A stretch of DNA of 64,000 nucleotides from Rhodoferax fermentans (GTDB lineage: Bacteria > Pseudomonadota > Gammaproteobacteria > Burkholderiales > Burkholderiaceae_C). The DNA lies in contig NZ_MTJN01000002.1 in the NCBI RefSeq assembly GCF_002017865.1, positions 3,162,001-3,226,000 of the forward strand, read 5' to 3'. The translations under genes were made by a program, and so were the position numbers. The first letter of the stretch is position 1. Every line of letters starts with the position of its first letter. Positions 35,891 to 45,716 of the stretch are shown in pieces. The notes below the pieces were generated by a model. That model was not told where the DNA came from. It ran no database searches and saw only the letters and a list, made by a program, of their open reading frames with translations.

Positions 35891-36748
35891 TCAGCTCAGC
35901 GCCTGTGCGTGGTGCGCCAGATGGTCGGCCATGAAGCTGGCAATGAAGTAGTAACCATGGTCATACCCCGCGTGGCGGCGCAAGGTGAGCGGCTGGCCCA
36001 CACGGGCGCAGGCGGCCTCAAACAGCTCGGGGTGGAGTTGGTCTGCCAGGAATTTGTCGGCCAGTCCCTGGTCGATCAGGATGCCATCGGGGAAAGGCGC
36101 TGTGCTCAGGCTGTTCATCAGCACGCTGGCATCGTGCGCGGCCCAGGTGGCCTGGTCGGCACCAAGGTAATTGCCAAAGGCTTTCTGGCCCCACGGGCAC
36201 AGGCTGGGCGCACAGATCGGCGCAAAGGCTGACAGCGATTTGAAGCGCTCCGGGTATTTAAGCGCCAGTGTCAACGCACCGTGCCCGCCCATGGAGTGGC
36301 CGGTGATGCCCAGGCGTTGCATATCCAGCGGCAAGCTCTGGCCCAGCAAGGGCAACAGCTCTTGCATCAGGTAACTCTCCATGCGCCAGTTTGTGGCCCA
36401 AGGCGCTTGTGTGGCATCCAGGTAAAAACCAGCGCCCACACCCAAGTCCCAGGCATCAGCCTCACCCGGCACACCGGCGCCGCGTGGGCTGGTGTCGGGC
36501 GCAATCAGGGCCAGCCCCAGTTCGGCCGCCACACGCTGGGCACCGGCTTTGACCATGAAGGTTTCTTCGGTGCAGGTCAGGCCTGCCAGGTACAACACCG
36601 CAGGCACCGTGCCACGTGCTGCCTGCGGCGGCAGGTAGACCGATAACTTCATGGGCAAGCCGATTTCACGCGAGTCATGCTGGTAAAAGCACTGCAGACC
36701 ACCAAAGCAGCCATGTTCACTAAGGAGTTGCAAGGGAGACAGGTTCAT
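35891..36748 (-). CDS. fghA: S-formylglutathione hydrolase
   Basis: A 285-residue esterase-D-type alpha/beta hydrolase that converts S-formylglutathione to formate and glutathione, the second step of glutathione-dependent formaldehyde detoxification. The nucleophile elbow GHSMGGHGAL is near residue 150. Other family phrases are PAVLYLAGLTCTEETF and DTSPRG, and the His of the triad lies in YDHGYYFIASF near the end. It lies 58 bases downstream of the glutathione-dependent formaldehyde dehydrogenase gene, with a dispersed repeat copy in the gap. Confidence 0.93.
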   Translation of the reverse strand: MNLSPLQLLSEHGCFGGLQCFYQHDSREIGLPMKLSVYLPPQAARGTVPAVLYLAGLTCTEETFMVKAGAQRVAAELGLALIAPDTSPRGAGVPGEADAWDLGVGAGFYLDATQAPWATNWRMESYLMQELLPLLGQSLPLDMQRLGITGHSMGGHGALTLALKYPERFKSLSAFAPICAPSLCPWGQKAFGNYLGADQATWAAHDASVLMNSLSTAPFPDGILIDQGLADKFLADQLHPELFEAACARVGQPLTLRRHAGYDHGYYFIASFMADHLAHHAQALS

Positions 36749-36760
36749 TTGATATCTGAT

Positions 36761-36804
36761 TGATAGCTGCTCGCCCTTGATGGATAAGGGTGAGCGCCTG
36801 TTTT
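36761..36804. repeat. Dispersed hairpin repeat copy inside the formaldehyde operon
   Basis: TGATAGCTGCTCGCCCTTGA then TGGATAAGGGTGAGCGCCTG. The stem GCCCTT...AAGGGT is intact. It fills most of the gap between the dehydrogenase and hydrolase genes. Confidence 0.65.
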
Positions 36805-36806
36805 GA

Positions 36807-37913
36807 TCAATAAATCACGACACCGCGGATGGACTCGCCGCTTTTCATCAAGTCGAAGCCTTTGTTGATGTCTTTGAGCGGCATGGTGTGGGTGATCAGG
36901 TCGTCGATGTTGATCTTGCCTTCCATGTACCAGTCGACAATTTTGGGCACGTCGGTGCGGCCACGGGCACCACCAAAGGCCGAGCCCTCCCATTTGCGAC
37001 CAGTCACCAGCTGGAACGGGCGGGTGCTGATTTCGGCCCCGGCTTCTGCCACACCAATGATGATGCTGCGGCCCCAACCCTTGTGGGTGCACTCCAGCGC
37101 CTGGCGCATGACCTGGGTGTTGCCGATGCACTCAAAGCTGTAGTCGGCGCCGCCATCGGTGAGCTGCACGATGGCATCCACCACGTTGGCAACTTCCTTG
37201 GGGTTGATGAAATGGGTCATGCCAAACTTGCGCGCCATCTCCTGGCGGGCCGGGTTGATGTCCACGCCAATGATTTTGTCGGCCCCGACCATCTTGGCGC
37301 CCTGGATCACGTTCAGGCCAATACCACCCAGGCCAAAAACAACCACGTTGGCACCGGCTTCCACCTTGGCGGTGAAGATCACCGCGCCAATGCCGGTGGT
37401 CACGCCGCAGCCGATGTAACAGACCTTGTCAAACGGCGCGTCTTCGCGGATTTTGGCCAGCGAAATTTCGGGGGCGACGGTGTAGTTGCTGAAGGTGGAC
37501 GTGCCCATGTAGTGGAAGATCGGCTCACCGTCCAGGCTGAAACGGCTGGTGGCGTCGGGCATCAGGCCCTTACCCTGGGTGCCACGAATTAACTGGCACA
37601 AATTGGTTTTGCGCGACAGGCAAAACTTGCACTGGCGGCATTCGGGGGTGTAGAGCGGGATGACGTGGTCGCCCTTTTTGAGCGTGGTCACGCCCGGGCC
37701 AACGTCTACCACAATGCCCGCGCCTTCGTGACCCAGGATGGCCGGAAAGATGCCTTCGGGGTCGGCGCCGCTCAAGGTGTAGTAATCGGTGTGGCAGATG
37801 CCGGTGGCTTTGATTTCGACCAGCACTTCGCCGAATTTGGGGCCTTGCAGGTCCACGGTTTCAATGGTCAGAGGCTGGCCTGCTTTCCAGGCGACGGCGG
37901 CTTGTGTTTTCAT
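36807..37913 (-). CDS. frmA: S-(hydroxymethyl)glutathione dehydrogenase, class III alcohol dehydrogenase
   Basis: A 368-residue zinc NAD-dependent enzyme that oxidises the spontaneous adduct of formaldehyde and glutathione. The catalytic-zinc region (GICHTDYYT and LGHEGAGIV), the structural-zinc cysteines ([16 protein letters not shown] near 97-112) and the class III phrase [11 protein letters not shown], with the nucleotide-binding [10 protein letters not shown], are all present. It is the first gene of a two-gene formaldehyde detoxification operon with fghA. No FrmR repressor gene is adjacent. Confidence 0.95.
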   Translation of the reverse strand: MKTQAAVAWKAGQPLTIETVDLQGPKFGEVLVEIKATGICHTDYYTLSGADPEGIFPAILGHEGAGIVVDVGPGVTTLKKGDHVIPLYTPECRQCKFCLSRKTNLCQLIRGTQGKGLMPDATSRFSLDGEPIFHYMGTSTFSNYTVAPEISLAKIREDAPFDKVCYIGCGVTTGIGAVIFTAKVEAGANVVVFGLGGIGLNVIQGAKMVGADKIIGVDINPARQEMARKFGMTHFINPKEVANVVDAIVQLTDGGADYSFECIGNTQVMRQALECTHKGWGRSIIIGVAEAGAEISTRPFQLVTGRKWEGSAFGGARGRTDVPKIVDWYMEGKINIDDLITHTMPLKDINKGFDLMKSGESIRGVVIY

Positions 37914-38101
37914 GGGGGGACTCTTGGTGGTTGAGCAGGATCAGACAGCGCCTGAGCGTAGCGGAATGTCCGGCCCGGTGTCGGGATGGGGGCATCGTGC
38001 CAGGCATGTGGATGCCTGACGACCCGGCCCGGCAACTGACCCAGCGCATGCTTGTTGAACCCTGCCGCAGAGGACGGTGCGCAAGGATCTGAGGTTGCAG
38101 A

Positions 38102-38157
38102 TGCTCTATTAAAAAGAGCTGTAAACCCTTGTAATCTAAGGTCTAGAGGCTGATTTG
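38102..38157. repeat. Dispersed hairpin repeat copy
   Basis: GCTCTATTAAAAAGAGC and ACCCTTGTAATCTAAGGTCT are followed by AGAGGCTGATTT. The copy lies after the end of ispF, in the 270-base gap that separates it from the dehydrogenase gene upstream region. I see nothing else in that gap. Confidence 0.55.
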
Positions 38158-38183
38158 TTGCACAAGGCAGCGTGTGAGCAGCG

Positions 38184-38666
38184 TCAGGCTGTCTTGTAGA
38201 GCAGCGCCACCGCCCGCGCTTCCATCGCGTGCCCCAGGCCGACCGGTCCCATTTTTTCAGCGGTTTTGGCTTTGACGTTGACCTGATCGGGCTGCAGTCC
38301 CAAGGTCTGCGCGATGTGGGCGCGCATGGCCGGAATGAATGGCATCAGCTTGGGCGCCTGGGCGATCACGGTGCTGTCGATGTTGCCAATCTCCAAGCCT
38401 GTGGCACGCACCCGGCGCGCCGCCTCGGCCAGCAGCACACTGGAATCCGCGCCTTTGAAAGCCGCGTCGGTGTCGGGAAAATGCGTGCCAATGTCACCCA
38501 GAGCGGCAGCGCCCAAGAGCGCATCGGTGATCGCATGCAAGAGCGCATCGGCATCCGAGTGGCCCCACAAACCGAGGTGAAACGGCACCTCCACCCCACC
38601 CAGGATCAGTTTGCGCCCAGCCACCAGGGCATGGGTGTCCCAGCCTTCGCCAATTCTGAAATTCAT
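38184..38666 (-). CDS. ispF: 2-C-methyl-D-erythritol 2,4-cyclodiphosphate synthase
   Basis: A 160-residue trimeric zinc enzyme of the MEP isoprenoid pathway. The metal ligands lie in GWDTHAL (Asp10, His12) and the family blocks [26 protein letters not shown] and the C-terminal [12 protein letters not shown] are intact. Its start overlaps the end of ispD by 4 bases, giving the usual ispD-ispF pair with coupled translation. Confidence 0.96.
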   Translation of the reverse strand: MNFRIGEGWDTHALVAGRKLILGGVEVPFHLGLWGHSDADALLHAITDALLGAAALGDIGTHFPDTDAAFKGADSSVLLAEAARRVRATGLEIGNIDSTVIAQAPKLMPFIPAMRAHIAQTLGLQPDQVNVKAKTAEKMGPVGLGHAMEARAVALLYKTA

Positions 38667-39412
38667 TGTGTTGACCTTGTTTGTGTATCAGGGGTGCGCG
38701 ACAACAGCACCGCCTGCGCCAGCGCAAAGTCTTCCGGGTAGGTCACCTTGAAGTTCTGGGCGCTGCCCGGCACCAGCTTGGGGGCCATCCCCATGGCTTC
38801 AATCGCGCTGGATTCGTCGGTGACGGCGTCACCTGCCAGCTCCAGCGCTTCGAGCAGGCTGCCAATGCGGAACATCTGCGGCGTTTGCGCCAGCCATTTG
38901 TCGACGCGTGGCAAGGTGCTGGCAACCCGGCCAGCTTGGCCAGATTTGAGGGTGTCGGGCAGCGGCAGGGCCAGCAGACCACCCACTTCGTCGCTCAGGC
39001 AAGCATCGAGCAACTGGTTGATCTGCGCCGGGGTGATCAGGCAGCGTGCCGCGTCATGCACCAGCACCCAGTCGTGTGGGACTGCACCCTCTGCCAGCAG
39101 CGCATTCAAACCATTAAATACGCTTGAAGCCCTTGTAGAACCTCCGCAAGACGCTATCAAAAAAGATGAATCCTTCCACTGCGGTGTCTGAAAAAACGCG
39201 TCATCTGAAGACACCACCACCAGCGTCTGGTCAATACGCGGCACCTCGGCAAACGCCGCCAGGGTGTGCATCACCATCGGTTGGCCCGCCAGCACCTGGT
39301 ACTGCTTGGGGCCAGCGGCGCCCGCACGTGAGCCGTTGCCAGCGCAGGGAATCAGGGCCCAGCAGCGTGGCGTGGTGCTGGGTGTAAGGGTGATATCGGT
39401 GAGTTCAGTCAT
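38663..39412 (-). CDS. ispD: 2-C-methyl-D-erythritol 4-phosphate cytidylyltransferase
   Basis: A 249-residue nucleotidyltransferase of the MEP pathway. The CTP-binding [17 protein letters not shown] replaces the common P-G-x-G-x-R-x-x-x-x-P-K-Q motif with small changes, and [24 protein letters not shown] and the C-terminal DFALAQAVL are recognisable. The DNA encoding [15 protein letters not shown] (39114-39166) is also a recognisable copy of the dispersed repeat family, which is unusual for a conserved catalytic segment. The gene is divergent from mfd. Confidence 0.93.
   Translation of the reverse strand: MTELTDITLTPSTTPRCWALIPCAGNGSRAGAAGPKQYQVLAGQPMVMHTLAAFAEVPRIDQTLVVVSSDDAFFQTPQWKDSSFLIASCGGSTRASSVFNGLNALLAEGAVPHDWVLVHDAARCLITPAQINQLLDACLSDEVGGLLALPLPDTLKSGQAGRVASTLPRVDKWLAQTPQMFRIGSLLEALELAGDAVTDESSAIEAMGMAPKLVPGSAQNFKVTYPEDFALAQAVLLSRTPDTQTRSTQ
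39114..39166 (-). repeat. Dispersed repeat copy inside ispD
   Basis: On the minus strand the segment reads TTTTTTGATAGCGTCTTGCG, then GAGGTTCTACAAGGGCTTCA, then AGCGTATTT, matching the family at both ends. It is translated in frame. Confidence 0.5.
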
Positions 39413-39499
39413 GGTGTGGGCTGCATTCTAGAATCCGTCACAACACACCCTGCCAATCTTTGCGCAGGGTTTTGGCGTTTCTACCTGACACACTTTCGC

Positions 39500-42400
39500 A
39501 TGGAATTACCCAAACTCAACCCCGGCAAGCGCTACACCCTGCCCCGCCCCACCGGTTCGGCCGACGCGCTGCTGCTGGCCCAACTGGCCTTGCGCGACAA
39601 GGCCAGCGGCAAGGTGACCGCCATCGTCACCGCCGATGCACCCGACGCTCAGCGCCTGATCGACGAGATGGCGTTTTTTGCACCCGAGCTGCGTTGTGTG
39701 TTGTTCCCGGACTGGGAGACGCTGCCGTTTGACACCTTCTCACCGCACCAGGATTTGATCAGTGAACGCTTGGCCACCCTGTGGCGCATCAGCCAGCACG
39801 ACAAGGACACCGGCGCCGATGTGGTGGTGGTGCCAGCCACCACCGCGCTGTACCGCTTGGCGCCGCCAAGTTTTCTGGCGGGCACCACCTTTCACTTCAA
39901 GGTCAAACAAAAGCTCAACGAATCCAAACTCAAGGCGCAGCTCACCCTGGCCGGGTACAGCCATGTGACGCAGGTCGTCAGCCCCGGTGAATATGCAGTG
40001 CGCGGCGGCTTGATCGACTTGTTTCCGATGGGCAGCCCGGTGCCGTTCCGGGTGGATTTGTTTGACGATGAGATCGACTCGATCCGCACCTTTGACCCCG
40101 ACAGCCAGCGCAGCCTGTACCCGGTACCCGAGGTGCGCCTCTTGCCCGGGCGCGAGTTTCCGATGGACGAGGACGCACGTGCACGGTTTCGCAGCCGCTG
40201 GCGTGAGCTGCTCGAAGGCGACCCCACGCGCAGCCGCATTTACAAGGACATCGGCAATGGTGTGGCCACCGCAGGCATCGAGTACTACCTGCCGCTGTTT
40301 TTTGAGGACACCGCCACCGTGTTTGACTACCTCGGTGACGCTGCCACCGTGGTCCTGCATGGTGACCTGGAGCCCGCGTTTGCCCACTTCTGGCAAGACA
40401 CCCGCGAACGTTACCGCCTGGTGCAAGGTGACCCGGAACACCCGGTCTTGCCGCCCGAAACACTGTTCCTGAGCGCCGAGCAGTTTTACGGCCGGGTCAA
40501 CCAGCATGCCCAGCTGGCCATCAAAGCCCGCCCTCACCCTAGCCCTCTCCCTGGGGGAGAGGGAACTGATGCACCAAACGCCCTGGTTTTGCCCCCTCTC
40601 CCCCCGGGAGAGGGCGGGGGTGAGGGCCAGTCGCCTTACGCCGAATTTGAAGCCCTGCCACCCATGACCGTGGTGCGGGGCGCCGAAGACCCCTTGGCCC
40701 GTCTCAAGAGCCACATCCGCAACACCCAACAGCGCGTGCTGGTGCTGGCCGAGAGTGAAGGTCGACGCGCCAGCCTGCTCGACTTTTTGCATGCCAGCAG
40801 CTTTGACCCGCCTGCGTTTGACTCGCTGCAGGAGTTCCTGGCCAGTGACGAAAAGATCGGCATCGCCACCAGCAGCCTGGCCACCGGTTTCAGCTGGCTG
40901 GAAAGTGGTGTCGACTTTGTCACCGAGACCGAGCTGTTTGCCGCCAGCCCAACCACCCGCAAACGCAAAAAACAGGAGCAGGTCAGCGATGTCGAAGCGC
41001 TGATCAAGGACCTGAGTGAACTCAAGGTGGGTGACCCGGTGGTGCACAGCGCCCACGGCATTGGCCGTTACCGGGGTCTGATCAATCTGGACCTGGGCAA
41101 CAAATTACCCAATGGTGATGCGGAGATACAAGAGTTTCTTCATCTGGAATATGCCGACAAGGCCACCCTTTATGTGCCGGTGAGCCAGCTGCAGCTGATC
41201 AGCCGTTACACCGGCGTGAGCCCGGACGAGGCGCCCTTGCACAAACTCGGCAGCGGCCAGTGGGACAAAGCCAAACGCCGCGCCGCCGAGCAGGTGCGCG
41301 ACAGCGCCGCCGAGTTGCTCAACATCTACGCCCGCCGCGCCGCACGTGAAGGCCATGCCTTCCGTTACAGCCCCAACGACTACGAGACCTTTGCCAATGA
41401 CTTTGGTTTTGAGGAAACCGCTGACCAGAAAGCCGCCATCCATGCGGTGATCCAGGACATGATCAGCCCGCGCCCGATGGACCGGCTGGTGTGTGGTGAC
41501 GTGGGTTTCGGCAAGACCGAGGTGGCACTGCGCGCCGCCTTCATTGCCATCACAGGTGGCAAACAGGTGGCCTTTCTGGCACCCACCACGCTGCTGGCCG
41601 AACAGCATTACCAGACCCTGGTCGACCGATTTGCCAAATGGCCGGTGAAAGTGGCCGAGATGAGCCGATTCCGCTCGACCAAGGAAATCACCGCCGCACT
41701 CAAAGGTGTAGCGGACGGAACCATCGACATCGTGGTCGGCACCCACAAGCTGCTGTCAGAGTCCACCAAGTTCAAGGACCTGGGCCTGCTGATCATCGAC
41801 GAGGAACACCGCTTTGGGGTGCGCCACAAGGAACAGATGAAAGCCCTGCGTGCCGAGGTGGACGTGCTCACCCTCACCGCGACACCCATCCCGCGTACCC
41901 TCGGCATGGCACTTGAAGGCCTGCGTGATTTGAGTGTGATCGCCACCGCACCACAACGTCGGCTGGCGATCAAAACCTTTGTGCGCACCGAAGGCGCAGG
42001 CGTGATCCGTGAGGCGGTGCTGCGTGAACTCAAACGTGGCGGCCAGGTCTACTTCCTGCACAACGAGGTCGAAACGATTGAAAACCGCCGCGCCAAGCTC
42101 GAAGAGTTGCTGCCCGAGGCGCGTATCAGCGTGGCCCACGGCCAGATGCCCGAGCGCCAACTGGAGGCGGTGATGCGTGACTTTGTGGCACAACGCAGCA
42201 ATCTGTTGTTGTGCTCCACCATCATCGAGACCGGCATCGACGTGCCCACCGCCAACACCATCGTGATGGCCCGCGCCGACAAGTTTGGTCTGGCCCAGTT
42301 GCACCAGCTGCGTGGCCGGGTTGGCCGCAGCCACCACCAGGCCTACGCGTACCTGATGGTGCCCGATCTGGAAGGCCTGACCAAACAGGCGCAACAACGC

Positions 42401-43072
42401 CTGGACGCGATCCAGGCCATGGAAGAACTGGGCAGCGGTTTTTACCTGGCGATGCACGACCTGGAAATCCGGGGTGCCGGCGAGGTGCTCGGTGAAAACC
42501 AGAGCGGCAACATGCTCGAAGTGGGTTTTCAACTCTACAACGAGATGCTGTCAGAGGCCGTGCGCTGCCTCAAGGCCGGTATCGAGCCCGATCTGCTCAA
42601 CCCGCTGAACGTGGCCACCGACATCAACTTACACGCCCCGGCGCTGTTGCCAGACGACTATTGTGGCGACGTGCACCTGCGCCTGTCGTTCTACAAAAAG
42701 TTGGCCACCGCCAAAACCACGAACCAGATTGATGGCCTGCTGGAGGAAATCATCGACAGGTTTGGCAAACTGCCAACACAGGCGCAAACCCTGATCGACG
42801 TGCACCGGCTACGGGTGCTGAGCCAGCCCTATGGTGTGACCAAGGTGGATGCCGCGCCCGGTGTGATCAGCATCACCTTCAAGAAAAACCCGCCGATTGA
42901 CTCGATGAAGATCATTGCCATGATCCAGAAAAACAAACACATCAAACTGGCGGGCAATGAAAAATTACGCATCGAGCGCGAACTGCCCGAGGCCAAGGAC
43001 CGGGCCCAGATGGTGCGTGACATTCTCAAGAATTTGGGACAACCGATGGCGCAGGAGAAAGCCACTGCGTGA
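39500..43072 (+). CDS. mfd: Transcription-repair coupling factor
   Basis: Mfd removes stalled RNA polymerase and recruits UvrA. The 1190-residue protein has the UvrB-homology N-terminus (ALRDKASG, FPDWETLPFDTFSPHQD), the CarD-like RNA-polymerase interaction domain (GDPVVHSAHGIGRYRG near residue 515), and the RecG-like translocase (Walker A CGDVGFGKTE near 665, DEEH box IIDEEHRFGVRHKE, motif VI QLRGRVGRS), ending with the TRCF domain. I start at the ATG at 39500; the longer frame begins with a GTG near the divergent ispD start. Residues 344-376 are encoded by an inserted palindromic repeat, an insertion I do not expect in Mfd. Confidence 0.95.
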   Translation: MELPKLNPGKRYTLPRPTGSADALLLAQLALRDKASGKVTAIVTADAPDAQRLIDEMAFFAPELRCVLFPDWETLPFDTFSPHQDLISERLATLWRISQHDKDTGADVVVVPATTALYRLAPPSFLAGTTFHFKVKQKLNESKLKAQLTLAGYSHVTQVVSPGEYAVRGGLIDLFPMGSPVPFRVDLFDDEIDSIRTFDPDSQRSLYPVPEVRLLPGREFPMDEDARARFRSRWRELLEGDPTRSRIYKDIGNGVATAGIEYYLPLFFEDTATVFDYLGDAATVVLHGDLEPAFAHFWQDTRERYRLVQGDPEHPVLPPETLFLSAEQFYGRVNQHAQLAIKARPHPSPLPGGEGTDAPNALVLPPLPPGEGGGEGQSPYAEFEALPPMTVVRGAEDPLARLKSHIRNTQQRVLVLAESEGRRASLLDFLHASSFDPPAFDSLQEFLASDEKIGIATSSLATGFSWLESGVDFVTETELFAASPTTRKRKKQEQVSDVEALIKDLSELKVGDPVVHSAHGIGRYRGLINLDLGNKLPNGDAEIQEFLHLEYADKATLYVPVSQLQLISRYTGVSPDEAPLHKLGSGQWDKAKRRAAEQVRDSAAELLNIYARRAAREGHAFRYSPNDYETFANDFGFEETADQKAAIHAVIQDMISPRPMDRLVCGDVGFGKTEVALRAAFIAITGGKQVAFLAPTTLLAEQHYQTLVDRFAKWPVKVAEMSRFRSTKEITAALKGVADGTIDIVVGTHKLLSESTKFKDLGLLIIDEEHRFGVRHKEQMKALRAEVDVLTLTATPIPRTLGMALEGLRDLSVIATAPQRRLAIKTFVRTEGAGVIREAVLRELKRGGQVYFLHNEVETIENRRAKLEELLPEARISVAHGQMPERQLEAVMRDFVAQRSNLLLCSTIIETGIDVPTANTIVMARADKFGLAQLHQLRGRVGRSHHQAYAYLMVPDLEGLTKQAQQRLDAIQAMEELGSGFYLAMHDLEIRGAGEVLGENQSGNMLEVGFQLYNEMLSEAVRCLKAGIEPDLLNPLNVATDINLHAPALLPDDYCGDVHLRLSFYKKLATAKTTNQIDGLLEEIIDRFGKLPTQAQTLIDVHRLRVLSQPYGVTKVDAAPGVISITFKKNPPIDSMKIIAMIQKNKHIKLAGNEKLRIERELPEAKDRAQMVRDILKNLGQPMAQEKATA
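40528..40628. repeat. Palindromic 'HPSPLP' repeat pair inserted in mfd
   Basis: Two inverted half-elements, CCCTCACCCTAGCCCTCTCC (from 40531) and the mirror block ending GAGAGGGCGGGGGTGAGGG (to 40626), face each other. The insert is a multiple of three and is translated as HPSPLPGGEG and PPLPPGEGGGEG. Confidence 0.85.
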
Positions 43073-43091
43073 GTGTTAGCCACCAAAACAC

Positions 43092-43123
43092 TGCGCCCCT
43101 GGGTTTGAAGCCAGGGGCGCAGT
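43092..43123. terminator. Bidirectional hairpin between mfd and cphA
   Basis: CTGCGCCCCTGG (43092-43103) pairs perfectly with CCAGGGGCGCAG (43112-43123) over an 8-base loop. It lies between convergent genes. There is no long T-run, so termination is inferred from stem strength and position. Confidence 0.7.
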
Positions 43124-43145
43124 CTCTGAACACACCGAAAAAGCT

Positions 43146-45716
43146 TTAGCCTGCCGCGATCTTGGCGCGAATGTGCGCCAATGCTTCTTCCACCTGGTCC
43201 ACCAGGATCAGGCACAAATCGCCCTCACCGAGCTTGTCCATGGCAGTGTCAATCGCCAGAAACTCACCGGTGATCTCCTGCACCAAGCGTGTGCGGGCGG
43301 CGCCGTTGAGGCCTTCACGCAGCAGCGCAATCACCTCACCGTCAGCGCGGCCGCGTTGGCATTGGTCCTGGTACAACACCACGTCATCAAACGCCTGACC
43401 CAGGATCTGGGTCTGCTGGCGGATGTCTTCGTCGCGCCGGTCACCCGCACCACTGATCACCACCGAACGCTTACGGGCAGGCATGGACTGGACCGCCTGG
43501 ACCAAGGCCGACATGGCATCAGGGTTGTGGCCGTAGTCCGCAATCACGGTGGCACCGCGGTAGGAGAACAGGTTAAAGCGCCCCAAGGCGTTGTCACTGT
43601 CATTGGAAAAACTGGCCAAACCGGCGCGGACCACGTCCCAATCCAGACCCAGTCCCCAGGCTGCAGCCACTGCGGCCATGACGTTTTCAACCTGGAAATC
43701 GATGCTGCCATTGAGGGTGATGGGCACCTCGGACAAGGCCAGCCTGTGCTGGACCTCACCTTGGCAAGCCACCAGCCAGCCGTCTTCCACAAACACCGAC
43801 CGGTTGCCTTGTGCCAGATGGGTGGCCATCACCGGGTGATCCCGGTCGGCGGCAAAAAAGGTGACCGAGCCAGAACAGTGTTTGGCCATGCCCGCCACGA
43901 TCGGGTCGGCCGCGTTCAACACCGCCACACCGTGGGTGCCGATGTTTTGCACAATCACCCGTTTGAGCACCGCCAGGTCTTCCACCGTGGTGATGTAGTT
44001 CAAACCGAGGTGGTCACCACTGCCCACATTGGTGACCACGGCCACGTCGCAGCGGTCAAAAGCCAGACCTTCACGCAGCATGCCACCCCGCGCTGTCTCC
44101 AGCACGGCAGCATCCACATCGGGGTGAGCCAGCACATTGCGGGCGCTCTTGGGGCCGCTGCAATCACCGGTGTCGATACGCTGACCAGCCACAAACACAC
44201 CATCGGTATTGGTCATGCCCACACGCAGGCCACTTTGGGCCAGCAGATGCGAGATCAGGCGCACGGTGGTGGTTTTGCCATTGGTGCCGGTCACCGCCAC
44301 CAGCGGGATCCGACCGTTGTCATGGGGACCAAACATGTGGTTGATGACCGCCTCACCAACCGGGCGGCCTTTGCCAAACGAGGGCGACACATGCATACGC
44401 AAACCGGGTGCGGCATTGACCTCCACCACACCACCGCCTTTTTCCTCCAGGCTGTGGTGGATGCTCTCGGTCATCATGTCCACACCACAGATGTCCAGAC
44501 CAACCATCTGCGCTGCCGCCACAGCGCGCGCAGCGACTTCCGGATGGACATCGTCGGTGACATCGGTCGCGGAGCCACCGGTGGACAGGTTGGCATTGCG
44601 TCGCAACACAACACGTTGCCCGTTGGTCGGCACCGAGTCCGCCTGCAGGCCCTGCCCGGCCAGGCACGCCAGGGCGATGTCGTCAAAACGGATTTTGGTC
44701 AGCGAGGTGGCGTGGCCTGAACCACGGCGCGGGTCCTTGTTGACCTCGTCGACCAGCGCCCGCACGCTGTGGATGCCGTCACCCACCACATGGGGGGCTT
44801 CACGTCGAGCTGCGGCCACCAGCTTGTCACCCACCACCAACAGGCGAAAGTCGTGGCCCGGCAAAAACTTTTCCACCAAAATTTTGCGGCTGAACTCGGC
44901 GGCCGTCTGGTAGGCGGCCAGCAACTGCTCTTTGGAGGCGATGTTGACAGTGACACCTTTGCCCTGGTTGCCATCTTTGGGCTTGACCACCACCGGCAAA
45001 CCAATCTCCAGCGCGGCGGTCCAGGCATCATCGGTGTTGCTGACCTCACGCCCCTGCGGCACCGGCACACCTGCCGCATGCAAGAGCTTCTTGGTGAGCT
45101 GTTTATCCTGCGCAATCGCCTCGGCAATGGCACTGGTGCGGTCCACCTCGGCGGCCTGAATGCGGCGCTGCCGACTGCCCCAGCCAAACATGATCATGCT
45201 GCCCTCGGTCATGCGCCGAAACGGGATCTGTCTGGCCACCGCCGCATCCACAATGGTGCCGGTGCTGGGGCCCAGGCGCACGTCTTCGTCGAGATCACGC
45301 AGCTGCGCCAAGGCCTGCTGCAAATCAAAAGACCGCCCCTCCAGCACCGCCAGACACAGCTCCTGCGCCAACTCCAGTGCCAGTCGCCCCACCTCTTCCT
45401 GGGTGTACTCCACGATGACCTGGAACACACCGGTCTCCAGCGTCTGTGTGGTGCGCCGGTAGGTCACCGGGCAACCCGCCTGGGCCTGCAAACCAAGTGC
45501 AGCCACGCCCAGCACATGGGCCAGGCTCAGTGGGCTGTCCTGTCCGCCCGTATGCACCACACCAATGGCCGGAAAACAGGCATGGAGTCGGGCATCAAAA
45601 CCGGGGTCTGCGGTCACTGTGCACTCGGCAGGGGTGCAGCTGACCACCACCTCAATGGCGGTGCGGTGCGTCCAAAGGTTGGGGCCGCGAAGGGCTCGAA
45701 TACGGGATAACTTCAT
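43146..45716 (-). CDS. cphA: Cyanophycin synthetase (complete ATP-grasp plus Mur-ligase type)
   Basis: An 856-residue cytosolic polymerase that builds multi-L-arginyl-poly-L-aspartate. An N-terminal domain (about 1-160) precedes an ATP-grasp domain that adds Asp (VVKPKDGNQGKGVTVNI, VEVNAAPGLRMH) and a C-terminal Mur-ligase-like domain that adds Arg (P-loop VTGTNGKTTTVRLI near residue 477, later DYGHNPDAM). All key motifs are intact. It is the second gene of a two-gene operon and overlaps its paralogue by 4 bases. Cyanophycin stores nitrogen and carbon. No cyanophycinase gene is visible in the window. Confidence 0.93.
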   Translation of the reverse strand: MKLSRIRALRGPNLWTHRTAIEVVVSCTPAECTVTADPGFDARLHACFPAIGVVHTGGQDSPLSLAHVLGVAALGLQAQAGCPVTYRRTTQTLETGVFQVIVEYTQEEVGRLALELAQELCLAVLEGRSFDLQQALAQLRDLDEDVRLGPSTGTIVDAAVARQIPFRRMTEGSMIMFGWGSRQRRIQAAEVDRTSAIAEAIAQDKQLTKKLLHAAGVPVPQGREVSNTDDAWTAALEIGLPVVVKPKDGNQGKGVTVNIASKEQLLAAYQTAAEFSRKILVEKFLPGHDFRLLVVGDKLVAAARREAPHVVGDGIHSVRALVDEVNKDPRRGSGHATSLTKIRFDDIALACLAGQGLQADSVPTNGQRVVLRRNANLSTGGSATDVTDDVHPEVAARAVAAAQMVGLDICGVDMMTESIHHSLEEKGGGVVEVNAAPGLRMHVSPSFGKGRPVGEAVINHMFGPHDNGRIPLVAVTGTNGKTTTVRLISHLLAQSGLRVGMTNTDGVFVAGQRIDTGDCSGPKSARNVLAHPDVDAAVLETARGGMLREGLAFDRCDVAVVTNVGSGDHLGLNYITTVEDLAVLKRVIVQNIGTHGVAVLNAADPIVAGMAKHCSGSVTFFAADRDHPVMATHLAQGNRSVFVEDGWLVACQGEVQHRLALSEVPITLNGSIDFQVENVMAAVAAAWGLGLDWDVVRAGLASFSNDSDNALGRFNLFSYRGATVIADYGHNPDAMSALVQAVQSMPARKRSVVISGAGDRRDEDIRQQTQILGQAFDDVVLYQDQCQRGRADGEVIALLREGLNGAARTRLVQEITGEFLAIDTAMDKLGEGDLCLILVDQVEEALAHIRAKIAAG

